Origin: Gordonia crocea | GTDB taxonomy: Bacteria > Actinomycetota > Actinomycetes > Mycobacteriales > Mycobacteriaceae | Direction of reading: 5' to 3' | Assembly (NCBI RefSeq): GCF_009932435.1 | Contig: NZ_BJOU01000001.1 | Coordinates: 248,001 to 312,000, forward strand | DNA length: 64,000 nt | Shown: in pieces, positions 57,088 to 64,000 of the stretch | Layout of the letters: each line of letters opens with the position of its first letter | How positions within the stretch are numbered: the first letter of the stretch is position 1 | Notes under the pieces: generated by a model | Told to the model about the DNA's origin: nothing | What the model saw: only the letters and a program-made list of their open reading frames with translations | Database searches by the model: none | Position numbers and translations under genes: made by a program

Positions 57088-58416
57088 GTGAGCGATTACC
57101 AGCAGGTACCGCGGCGGCGCATCGTCGTGGCGTCGATGGTGGGCACCACTATCGAGTTCTTCGACTTTTACATCTATGCGACGGCCGCCGTCTTCGTCTT
57201 CCCGACGCTCTTCTTCCCGAAGGGCAACGACACGGCGGCCCTGCTCGCCTCCTTCGCGATCTTCGGCGTCGCCTTCGTCGCACGCCCGGTGGGGTCGATG
57301 ATCTTCGGCCACTTCGGCGACCGGATCGGCCGCAAGGCCACCCTCGTCGGATCGCTGTTGACCATGGGGATCGCGACGTTCATCATCGGCCTGCTGCCGA
57401 CCTTCAGTGCCGTCGGCTACCTCGCGCCGGTCCTGCTCGCCCTGATGCGCTTCTGCCAGGGCGTCGGCCTCGGCGGCGAATGGTCGGGCGCGGCGCTGCT
57501 GGCCACCGAGACGGCGCAGGAGGGCAAGCGCGGCTGGGCGGCGATGTGGCCGCAGCTCGGTGCGCCGCTGGGCTTCCTGATGGCCAACGGGGTCTACCTG
57601 GCGCTGATGGTCACCATGGGATTCGACAAGGACTCCTCGCCGACCGACCACCCGTTCTACGTGTGGGGTTGGCGGGTGCCGTTCCTGGCGAGCGCGGTGA
57701 TCGTGATCGTCGGGCTGTATGTGCGGCTGCGGCTGACTGAGACGCCGGTGTTCACCGCCGCCGTCGAAGCCGGTGAGAAGGTCCGGGCCCCGCTGGCGAC
57801 GGTGTTCCGCACCTCGTGGCGCCCGTTGATCCTGGGCACCTTCATCATGTTGGCCACCTACACGCTCTTCTATCTGATGACGGCGTGGGTGAGTGCCTAC
57901 GGCACCAAGAAGTCGGAGACGACGAACCTGGCGATCGAGGCGACCCGGTTCATCGAACTGCAATTGATCGCGGTGCTGTTCTTCGCCGCCTTCGTCCCCA
58001 TGTCCGGCTGGCTGGCCGACCGGCTCGGGCGCAAGCCGGTGCTGATCGCCATCACCATCGGCATGGTCGTCTTCGGCCTCACCTTCACCAAGGTGATCGG
58101 TCCGGGGGTGGCCACCGAGGGCACCATGCTCGGCTTCCTGATCGTCGGCATGACGCTGATGGGGTTGACCTTCGGGCCGATGAGCGCCGTGCTCCCGGAA
58201 CTGTTCCCCACCAACGTCCGCTACACCGGCTCGGGGATCTCCTACAACGTCGCCTCCATCCTCGGCGCCGCGGTCGCCCCGTTCATCGCAACCGCGCTGG
58301 CGGACCGGTACGGCGTCGGCGCGGTGGGCCACTATCTCGCGGTCGCCGCCGGGATCACCCTGATCGCGCTGATCCTCGCGCCGGAGACCCGCGACGTGGA
58401 GCTGACCAAGGTCTGA
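57088..58416 (+). CDS. MHS family MFS transporter (metabolite:H+ symporter)
   Basis: 442 residues with twelve predicted helices. MHS signatures are TTIEFFDFYIYATAAVFVF in TM1, GHFGDRIGRKATLV, LMRFCQGVGLGGEWSGAALLATE in TM4, and ADRLGRKPVL. The family imports organic acids, osmolytes or aromatic compounds. It follows the TetR gene by 19 bases and probably takes up the operon's substrate. Confidence 0.93.
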   Translation: MSDYQQVPRRRIVVASMVGTTIEFFDFYIYATAAVFVFPTLFFPKGNDTAALLASFAIFGVAFVARPVGSMIFGHFGDRIGRKATLVGSLLTMGIATFIIGLLPTFSAVGYLAPVLLALMRFCQGVGLGGEWSGAALLATETAQEGKRGWAAMWPQLGAPLGFLMANGVYLALMVTMGFDKDSSPTDHPFYVWGWRVPFLASAVIVIVGLYVRLRLTETPVFTAAVEAGEKVRAPLATVFRTSWRPLILGTFIMLATYTLFYLMTAWVSAYGTKKSETTNLAIEATRFIELQLIAVLFFAAFVPMSGWLADRLGRKPVLIAITIGMVVFGLTFTKVIGPGVATEGTMLGFLIVGMTLMGLTFGPMSAVLPELFPTNVRYTGSGISYNVASILGAAVAPFIATALADRYGVGAVGHYLAVAAGITLIALILAPETRDVELTKV

Positions 58417-58418
58417 CC

Positions 58419-59972
58419 ATGGGTGCGCTGCTGCTCGGCGACGTCGCCGCGACCTCGGGCCGCGTCGGGCAGACGCGGGGGCGCACGGAGAAGACGGCGG
58501 CGATCGCCGATCTGCTCCGCCGGGCGGGGGCCGAGGAGATCGCGACGGTCACCGCGTGGCTCTCCGGCGAGTTGCCGCAGGGGCGGATCGGGGTCGGGTG
58601 GTCGAGCCTGCGGAATCTCAGCCGACAGCCACCGGCGGTCGCGGCGGGTCTCACCGTCGCCGCGGTGGACGAGGTCTTCACCCGGATCGCCGCCGTTCAC
58701 GGCCCGGGTTCGGCCGGGATCCGGGCCGGATTGGTCACCGAGCTGTTCGCCGCGGCCACCGCCGACGAACAACACTTCCTGCGCGGACTCCTCTCCGGCG
58801 AGATCCGGCAGGGCGCGCTGGCCGGAGTGGTCACCGACGCGGTGGCTGCGGCCACGGCCATCCCCACCCCGGTGGTGCGCCGGGCGGTGATGCTGTCCGG
58901 GTCGTTGCCGGCGACGGCCCGGCTGGCGGTCACCGATGGTGCCGACGCGTTGGACGCCCTGGGCATCGTCGTGGGCCGACCGCTGATGCCGATGCTGGCG
59001 ACACCGGCCGCGTCGGTGGCGCAGGCGTGGGAGGAGTTGGGGCCGACCGTCGTCCTCGACGCGAAGTACGACGGCGCGCGAATCCAGGTGCACCGCAACG
59101 GGTCCGAGATCTCGGTATTCACCAGATCGCTGCGCGACATCACTGGCGCGGTCCCCGAGGTGGTCCGGTTGGTCGGCGAACTCCCTTGTCGCAGCGTCAT
59201 TCTCGACGGTGAGACGATGGCGGTCACCGACGATGGGCGGCCGCGCCCATTCCAGGAGACGATGAGCGGATTCGGCGACGGCGGTACCGCGTTGCAGCCC
59301 TACTTCTTCGACTGCCTCCATCTCGACGGTGCCGATCTGATCGACGAGCCCCTCGTCGAGCGTCTGTCTGCCTTGGACGCGGTCGCCGGGGGGTTGCGAA
59401 TTCCAAGTAGTGCGGTGACCAGTGCCGCCGGGGTCGCGGAGCTGTTCGACGCCGCGGTCGCGGCCGGGCACGAGGGGGTGATGGTCAAGGCGCCCGACGG
59501 GCGGTACGCGGCGGGCCGCCGGGGACGGACATGGCAGAAGATCAAGCCCGTCCACACCGTCGACCTCGTCGTGCTGGCGGCGGAATGGGGATCGGGTCGT
59601 CGTCGGGGCCGGTTGTCCAACATCCACCTCGGTGCGCGCGACCCGGACGGGGGTCCGCCGATCATGGTCGGCAAGACGTTCAAGGGCATGACCGACGAAT
59701 TATTGGCGTGGCAGACGGCCGTGTTCGGCGAGCATGAGACCGGGCGCGACGAGCACACGGTGTACCTGCGCCCGCATTTCGTCGTCGAGATCGCCATCGA
59801 CGGGGTCCAGCGCAGCACGCGCTATCCCGGCGGGGTCGCGCTGCGCTTCGCGCGGGTGGTCCGCTACCGGCCCGACAAGGCCCCGGACGATGCGACCAGC
59901 GTCGTCGAACTGCGCGACTTGGACCGTGACGGGCCCACTCGGCGAGATCGAGGGCCCACTCGGCGGGATTGA
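58419..59972 (+). CDS. ligB: ATP-dependent DNA ligase (LigB type)
   Basis: 517 residues. The N-terminal DNA-binding domain spans about 1-200. The adenylation domain has nucleophile Lys216 in LDAKYDGARIQVH, SVILDGETM, and GHEGVMVKAP; the OB domain has RTWQKIKPVHTVDLVVLAAEWG. It resembles mycobacterial LigB, an accessory ligase. It starts only 2 bases after the transporter stop. The extreme C-terminus repeats D-G-P-T-R-R-D / R-G-P-T-R-R-D from a 21-base tandem repeat that supplies the stop codon. Confidence 0.93.
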   Translation: MGALLLGDVAATSGRVGQTRGRTEKTAAIADLLRRAGAEEIATVTAWLSGELPQGRIGVGWSSLRNLSRQPPAVAAGLTVAAVDEVFTRIAAVHGPGSAGIRAGLVTELFAAATADEQHFLRGLLSGEIRQGALAGVVTDAVAAATAIPTPVVRRAVMLSGSLPATARLAVTDGADALDALGIVVGRPLMPMLATPAASVAQAWEELGPTVVLDAKYDGARIQVHRNGSEISVFTRSLRDITGAVPEVVRLVGELPCRSVILDGETMAVTDDGRPRPFQETMSGFGDGGTALQPYFFDCLHLDGADLIDEPLVERLSALDAVAGGLRIPSSAVTSAAGVAELFDAAVAAGHEGVMVKAPDGRYAAGRRGRTWQKIKPVHTVDLVVLAAEWGSGRRRGRLSNIHLGARDPDGGPPIMVGKTFKGMTDELLAWQTAVFGEHETGRDEHTVYLRPHFVVEIAIDGVQRSTRYPGGVALRFARVVRYRPDKAPDDATSVVELRDLDRDGPTRRDRGPTRRD

Positions 59973-59987
59973 GGGCCCAGTCGGCGG
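59931..59987. repeat. 21-bp tandem repeat at the 3' end of ligB
   Basis: Two full units (59931-59951 and 59952-59972) and a partial third (59973-59987) share GGGCCCACTCGGCG. The TGA of ligB is in the second unit; the partial third abuts lemA. Confidence 0.85.
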
Positions 59988-60560
59988 TTAGAACTGGACC
60001 TGCGGAGGCGCCTGCTGGCCCTCGGGGGCCTGGTAGAAGTCGCGGGCCTTGACCCCGGCGATCCCGGAGAAGAACATCCACGGGATGGTCTGCACCAGCT
60101 GGTTGAGGCGCGACACCGCGTCGTTGTAGAACTGCCGGGCGAAGCTCAGCTTGTTCTCGGTGTCGCTCAGCTCGGTCTGCAGCTGGATGAAGTTGGCCGA
60201 CGCCTTCAGGTCGGGGTAGTTCTCGGCGACCGCGAACAGTCGGCCGAGGGCGCCGGTGAGGGCCTGGTCGGCGGCGGCCTTCTGCTCGACGGTGCCGTTC
60301 TGCGCCGCCTGGGCGACGGCGCCGCGCGCCCGGGCGACCTCCTCGAAGACCCCGCTCTCGTGGGCGGCGTACCCCTTGACGGTGTTGACCAGGTTCGGGA
60401 TCAGGTCGGCGCGCCGGGTCAGTTGGACGTCGATGCCGCCCAGGGCCTCCTGTGCGGCGATATCGGCCTTGCGCAGCTTGTTGAAGCCGGTGATGCCGAA
60501 CAGGAGCAAAGCGACGATGACCACCACGACGATGATCAGGATGAGAAGGCCAGCGGTCAC
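59988..60560 (-). CDS. lemA: LemA family protein
   Basis: 190 residues. An N-terminal transmembrane helix (LLILIIVVVVIVALLLFGI) is followed by the helical LemA domain: FNKLRKADIAAQEALGGIDVQLTRRADLIPNLVNTVKGYAAHE and ENYPDLKASANFIQLQTELSDTENKLSFARQFYND. Function is unclear in most bacteria. The GTG at 60560 starts the gene. It follows the DUF2207 gene by 69 bases, a common pairing. Confidence 0.93.
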   Translation of the reverse strand: MTAGLLILIIVVVVIVALLLFGITGFNKLRKADIAAQEALGGIDVQLTRRADLIPNLVNTVKGYAAHESGVFEEVARARGAVAQAAQNGTVEQKAAADQALTGALGRLFAVAENYPDLKASANFIQLQTELSDTENKLSFARQFYNDAVSRLNQLVQTIPWMFFSGIAGVKARDFYQAPEGQQAPPQVQF

Positions 60561-60629
60561 GGTCGTGCCCTTTCGTTGGTTCTGCTTAGAGGTTACTGGG
60601 ATGTCGCGGTTCGGGTAGGGGGATAGCGG

Positions 60630-62447
60630 CTACCAGGAGCCGCCACCGCCACCGCCGCCACCGCCGCCGGAGAAGCCGCCGCCGGAGAAGCCGCCACCGC
60701 TGCTGCTCGACGACTGGCTCGCGGTGTAGGCCGAGATCGACGACGAGAGGCTCGACTCGAAGCTGCTGACCCCGCCCGGGCCCGACAACAGCATGGCCGG
60801 CACCGGGTTGCCGGTCGGGGTGACGATCCAGCTCGGCGTCGGCGGTTCGGTGCCCATCGCCATCCGGTACTTGTTGGCCCACGCGGCCGCGGCGCCGAAG
60901 GCCACCGCGTACGGGATGAAGGAGGTGTACAGGTCTTTGCGGGCGCTGAAGTCCAGCCGCTCCTTGTTCGACGAGGTCGACAGCAACCGCTCGAACCCGC
61001 CCGCACGCGACCAGAGGTCGCGACCCAGCAGGGTTCGGCGGGTACCGACCCCGCTCACGAACAGGCCGGCACCGCCGATGACGAAGGCGGCCAGCGGCAG
61101 CACCGCCAGCGAGAACGGCAACACCTTGAAGATGAACAGCACCGCGGCGGCGATGGCCACCAGTCCGACCAGGGTGCGCCCGGCAGTTTCGAACCCGCTG
61201 CGCGCGATGGCACCGGACTGCACGCCCCAGATCTTGGTCGTGGAGTCCAGGGTCGACTGCGTGGACTGGAGGACCTTCCCGGCGCTGACCGATCCGTCGG
61301 CGCTGAACGTGGCCCCGGTGCGGGTCAATCCCAGCGACCGGCCCACCGCCAGGGTGACCGGATCGGCTTGCGCCCAGCGTTGTTCGTCGGCGTCGGAGAC
61401 GACGGTGAAGTCGCCGTTGTCCTCGCGGACCAGGTGCACCAGCCGCTGTTCGGCCATGAACAGCAGTGTCGAGGTCAGCGCCTTCGTCGGAATGGTCTCC
61501 CGGGTGACGTAGTACGACTGGACCGGGGACAGGGCGGTGTTGGTGAGCGGGTCGGCCGGCGGTTCGAACATGACCGGCAGCAGCGGGATCTCCTCGCGGC
61601 TGCGCCAGGTCCAGAAGGCCCCGATGGCGAAGGTGATCAGCGAGAGCACCAGGAGCAACGCGACGACCGGCCATGACCGGCCGAGCATCGGGTCGAGTCG
61701 GATCGACCACGGGACGGTGGTGCGCTTCGGTGGCGCCAGATCGAGGTCGGCGAGCAGGGCGACCCCGTTGTTGGAGCCGAGTCGGCCGGTGGTGATGACG
61801 ACTGATCGATCCCCGTCGACCCGCACCTCGCACGGATCGTTGTTGCTCGTCGCGCAGGCGGAACTGGTCACCTTGGCCGGCAGGTTGACGGTGACCTTCG
61901 ACGCCTCGACCGGCATGGACAGGCCGTCGGGAACGACGCGCCACCGCAGGCGCGACTTGTGCTGATCGCCCCAACTCGACGTCGCCTGGCCGTCGCCCGG
62001 TCGGGAGTTGGCCGGTTCGAGGGCGCCGTCGACGGTGTACGTGATCCGGTAGACGTGGGTCCCCGAGTCGATAAACGCGTTGGGTGCGCCGATCTTGGCG
62101 ACGCGGAAGCGCTTGCCGCGCTCCCAGAGCAGGGTGAACTGTTCCGGCTGCCCGTCGCGGGTCACGGCGATGTTCTCCGGGGTGTAGCGCACGTGGGGGT
62201 TGGAGGAGTCGGCCAGATCCCAGAAGCGGAAGATGCCGTGGCGGCCGAAGGGGAATTCGGTGGTCAGGGTTTCGGTGGCGTGGAGGCGGCCGGTGTCGTC
62301 GACGGTGTAGTCCGCCTCATAGGACGAGACCCGGACGGGATCGGGAGACCCGTTGCCCGACGACGACGAGAGGCCCCACTGGACGGGCAAGGCCAGGCCG
62401 ATCACCGTCAGCAGGGCGGCGATCGAGGAGAGGAAGACGCGGCGCAC
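60630..62447 (-). CDS. DUF2207 membrane protein
   Basis: 605 residues. A signal-like N-terminal helix (about 4-26) and an extracytoplasmic beta domain with YEADYTVDDTGRLHATETLTTEFPFGRHGIFRFW come first. A transmembrane helix (about 265-290), a cytoplasmic region, two more helices (about 425-465) and a Gly/Ser-only tail (GGGGGGGSW type) follow. The family is widespread beside LemA and of unknown function. The GTG at 62447 was chosen. Confidence 0.9.
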   Translation of the reverse strand: MRRVFLSSIAALLTVIGLALPVQWGLSSSSGNGSPDPVRVSSYEADYTVDDTGRLHATETLTTEFPFGRHGIFRFWDLADSSNPHVRYTPENIAVTRDGQPEQFTLLWERGKRFRVAKIGAPNAFIDSGTHVYRITYTVDGALEPANSRPGDGQATSSWGDQHKSRLRWRVVPDGLSMPVEASKVTVNLPAKVTSSACATSNNDPCEVRVDGDRSVVITTGRLGSNNGVALLADLDLAPPKRTTVPWSIRLDPMLGRSWPVVALLLVLSLITFAIGAFWTWRSREEIPLLPVMFEPPADPLTNTALSPVQSYYVTRETIPTKALTSTLLFMAEQRLVHLVREDNGDFTVVSDADEQRWAQADPVTLAVGRSLGLTRTGATFSADGSVSAGKVLQSTQSTLDSTTKIWGVQSGAIARSGFETAGRTLVGLVAIAAAVLFIFKVLPFSLAVLPLAAFVIGGAGLFVSGVGTRRTLLGRDLWSRAGGFERLLSTSSNKERLDFSARKDLYTSFIPYAVAFGAAAAWANKYRMAMGTEPPTPSWIVTPTGNPVPAMLLSGPGGVSSFESSLSSSISAYTASQSSSSSGGGFSGGGFSGGGGGGGGGGSW

Positions 62448-62467
62448 GTATCGCAGCGTAACGCCAA

Positions 62468-62502
62468 ACGGCCGCCGCGTCCGTTGAGAACGCGACGGCC
62501 GT
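62468..62502 (-). terminator. Hairpin downstream of the DUF937 gene
   Basis: ACGGCCG (62468-62474) pairs with CGGCCGT (62496-62502), extended inward by a 5-base-pair helix. It lies 27 bases after the DUF937 stop; the minus-strand tail is TTTGGCGTT. Confidence 0.5.
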
Positions 62503-62528
62503 CGGGAGAGGCTAAGCCCCCCGTGTGT

Positions 62529-63092
62529 TTACTTCTTGCCGCCCAGGAGCCCGCCGAGGATGCTGCCGAGCGCGCCGCCGGCGCCGCCGGCGCCGCCGGA
62601 CTGCTGCTGCGCGCCGCCGCCGAGCATGCCACCGAGGATGCTGCCCAGCCCGCCGCCGGCGTTGCCGCCGAGTGCGCCGCCGAGGATCTGGCCCAGTGCG
62701 CCACCGGCGCCGCCGGCCTGCTGCTGTGCGCCGCCCTTGCCGCCGAGGAGCTTCTGCGTCACGAAGGCGATGACCAGCGGGGCCAGCATCGGCATGACCT
62801 TCTTGATGAGGTCGGAGCTGACTCCCTCGGGAGCCTGGCCGGCGGCCGCATGCGCGACGTCGTCGGTCTTGTCGCCGAAGAGCCCCTTGATCACGGCGTC
62901 GCCGTCGCCGGCATCGGCAGCCTGGGCGACGTCGTCGCCGGAGTCGTCCGACTCGGCCTTGGCCTGCAGTCCGGCCAGGAGGGTGGGTACGGCCTGGGCG
63001 ACCGCGGCACCGGCGGTTGCTTCGTCGACCCCGAGCTGCGAGGCGATATCGCCGACGGGAATGGTCTTCAACAGGTCATCAAGATCGGACAC
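62529..63092 (-). CDS. DUF937 domain protein
   Basis: 187 residues. The N-terminal helical DUF937 region (DDLLKTIPVGDIASQLGVDEATAGAAVAQAVPTLLAGL) resembles a tandem helix-hairpin fold. The C-terminal half is Gly/Ala/Leu-rich with repeated LGxILGGxLGG units. Function is unknown. GGAGA lies just upstream of the ATG. Confidence 0.88.
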   Translation of the reverse strand: MSDLDDLLKTIPVGDIASQLGVDEATAGAAVAQAVPTLLAGLQAKAESDDSGDDVAQAADAGDGDAVIKGLFGDKTDDVAHAAAGQAPEGVSSDLIKKVMPMLAPLVIAFVTQKLLGGKGGAQQQAGGAGGALGQILGGALGGNAGGGLGSILGGMLGGGAQQQSGGAGGAGGALGSILGGLLGGKK

Positions 63093-63150
63093 GGAGTCTC
63101 CTTAGTTGAGGCTTTCGAGAACGGTTGGAAGCACTCGGTCGCCGGTGGTG

Positions 63151-63993
63151 TCATGCTACCGAACGGATGAATCGCGCCGCATCGCTAACGGCCTGACTGG
63201 ATTCGGGTGTGAGCATCGGGAACATCTGAAAAACATGGCCCTGATCGGGCCACTGCTGCAGGTGCGAACGGGCACCGGCGGCGACCAACGACGCATGCAG
63301 GAAGCGGGCGTCGTCGGCCATCACCTCGCGGGCGCCCACCTGGATGAGCGTCGCGGGCAAGTCATCGGCGGGGTGCAGCGACACCGTCATCCGGGGGTGG
63401 TTCGCCGGTGCGCCGGCGGTGTACATGTCGAGGATCCGGCGGGCCGAGCGGGCGGCGATGATCGGGTCCTTCTCCCCGCGGGCCTCACGGGCCAGGGCGA
63501 GGCCGAAGGTCGGGTCCATCAGCGGGGAGAACAGGACCATCGCCCGTGGCTGCGGCCGACCCGCGGCCTGATTGGCGGCCAGCAGATCCATCGCCAGGTG
63601 TCCGCCGGCCGAGTCGCCGGCCACGACGATGTTCTCCGCCCGGTACCCCTGGTCGAGCAGCCACCGGTAGCCGCGCACGGTGTCGTCGCCCGCGGCGGGG
63701 AACCGGTGTTCCGGAGCCAGGCGGTAGTCCAGGGAGAACGCGACGCAGTCGGTGCGACGGGAGAGCCGGGAGACCAAACCGCGGTGCGTGCGCGGACTGC
63801 AAATCACATAGCCCGAGCCGTGCAGGTAGTAGATGACAGTGGTGTCGGCGACCCGGCGCTGCCCGACGCGGGGACCCCACACCCACTCGCCGCGGACCTG
63901 CCCGTCGTCGCCGCGGGTGCGGACGGGCTCGGTCCGGGTACCCGGCGGGACCGGGCTGAAGAGGTTGAGGGTTTGGTTCACCACCGGGCGCAT
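63151..63993 (-). CDS. Alpha/beta hydrolase, hormone-sensitive lipase type (N-terminus cut by window edge)
   Basis: 281 codons visible. The oxyanion motif reads HGSG rather than the usual HGGG (YYLHGSGYVICSP). The nucleophile is in GDSAGGHLA, the DYRLAPEHRFPAA motif is intact, and the acid and base fall in GAREVMADD and GHVFQMF. It is an esterase or lipase for short or medium acyl esters. The Met at 63993 is not preceded by visible ribosome-site sequence, and the frame stays open to the window end, so the real start is probably beyond it. Confidence 0.9.
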   Translation of the reverse strand: MRPVVNQTLNLFSPVPPGTRTEPVRTRGDDGQVRGEWVWGPRVGQRRVADTTVIYYLHGSGYVICSPRTHRGLVSRLSRRTDCVAFSLDYRLAPEHRFPAAGDDTVRGYRWLLDQGYRAENIVVAGDSAGGHLAMDLLAANQAAGRPQPRAMVLFSPLMDPTFGLALAREARGEKDPIIAARSARRILDMYTAGAPANHPRMTVSLHPADDLPATLIQVGAREVMADDARFLHASLVAAGARSHLQQWPDQGHVFQMFPMLTPESSQAVSDAARFIRSVA

Positions 63994-64000
63994 CGCGCTG

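Noticed and set aside
62536-63105. Plus-strand Pro-rich frame opposite the DUF937 gene
   Set aside because: It is a shadow of the Gly-rich repeats of DUF937; it has no ribosome site or domain.

Overview
The window is GC-rich chromosomal DNA from a Gordonia-like member of the Mycobacteriales. The main evidence is gene order, which follows the Mycobacterium tuberculosis origin region closely: anti-sigma factor, trxB, trxA, cwlM, acetyltransferase, parB, parA, rsmG, jag, yidC, yidD, rnpA, rpmH, dnaA, oriC, dnaN, recF, DUF721, gyrB, gyrA, DUF3566, tRNA-Ile, tRNA-Ala, ppiA, PH-domain gene, crgA, trpG, pknB, pknA, pbpA, rodA, pstP, fhaB, fhaA, tRNA-Leu. The genus assignment is an inference.

Bases 1-9510 hold redox genes (with a SigH/SigR-type promoter in front of trxB), the non-catalytic amidase homologue CwlM, and a minus-strand run from rpmH down to parB with three parS sites. 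Bases 9511-20453 are the replication core: dnaA, an AT-rich oriC with degenerate DnaA boxes, dnaN, recF, a DciA-like gene, gyrB, gyrA and a DUF3566 membrane protein. Bases 20569-27321 are accessory and interrupt the conserved order: an HNH/DUF222 protein, a reductase-TetR divergent pair, the Ile and Ala tRNAs, an enoyl-CoA hydratase, a secreted CocE-type hydrolase and a Pro-rich DUF4190 protein.

Bases 27421-40658 return to the conserved order. They contain ppiA, a rhomboid protease, two very small basic proteins with aromatic C-termini, a PH-domain protein, a striking palindrome built from DnaA boxes, crgA, trpG and the pknB-pknA-pbpA-rodA-pstP-fhaB-fhaA growth and division cluster. In this copy rodA is frameshifted by a perfect 25-bp tandem duplication. 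PknB/PknA, PstP, FhaA/FhaB and CwlM together form the phospho-signalling loop that couples peptidoglycan synthesis to polar growth in relatives.

Bases 40675-49634 carry an MpaB-family protein, a GntR regulator, small hypotheticals, an SDR, a lipoprotein, a DUF2157/GDYXXLXY membrane pair, a sugar porter and nagA. Bases 49863-59972 form one tightly packed plus-strand cluster: SDR, aldehyde dehydrogenase, two cytochromes P450, a [3Fe-4S]-type ferredoxin, a zinc alcohol dehydrogenase, an unrecognised 178-residue protein, a TetR regulator, an MHS-family transporter and an ATP-dependent DNA ligase. Upstream lie two palindromes of identical geometry (CCGAC-N7-GTCGG), which look like operators. This cluster is the best candidate for an undescribed catabolic system. 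The window ends with minus-strand genes for LemA, DUF2207, DUF937 and an HSL-type hydrolase cut by the window edge. I saw no rRNA, insertion sequence, prophage or CRISPR array.
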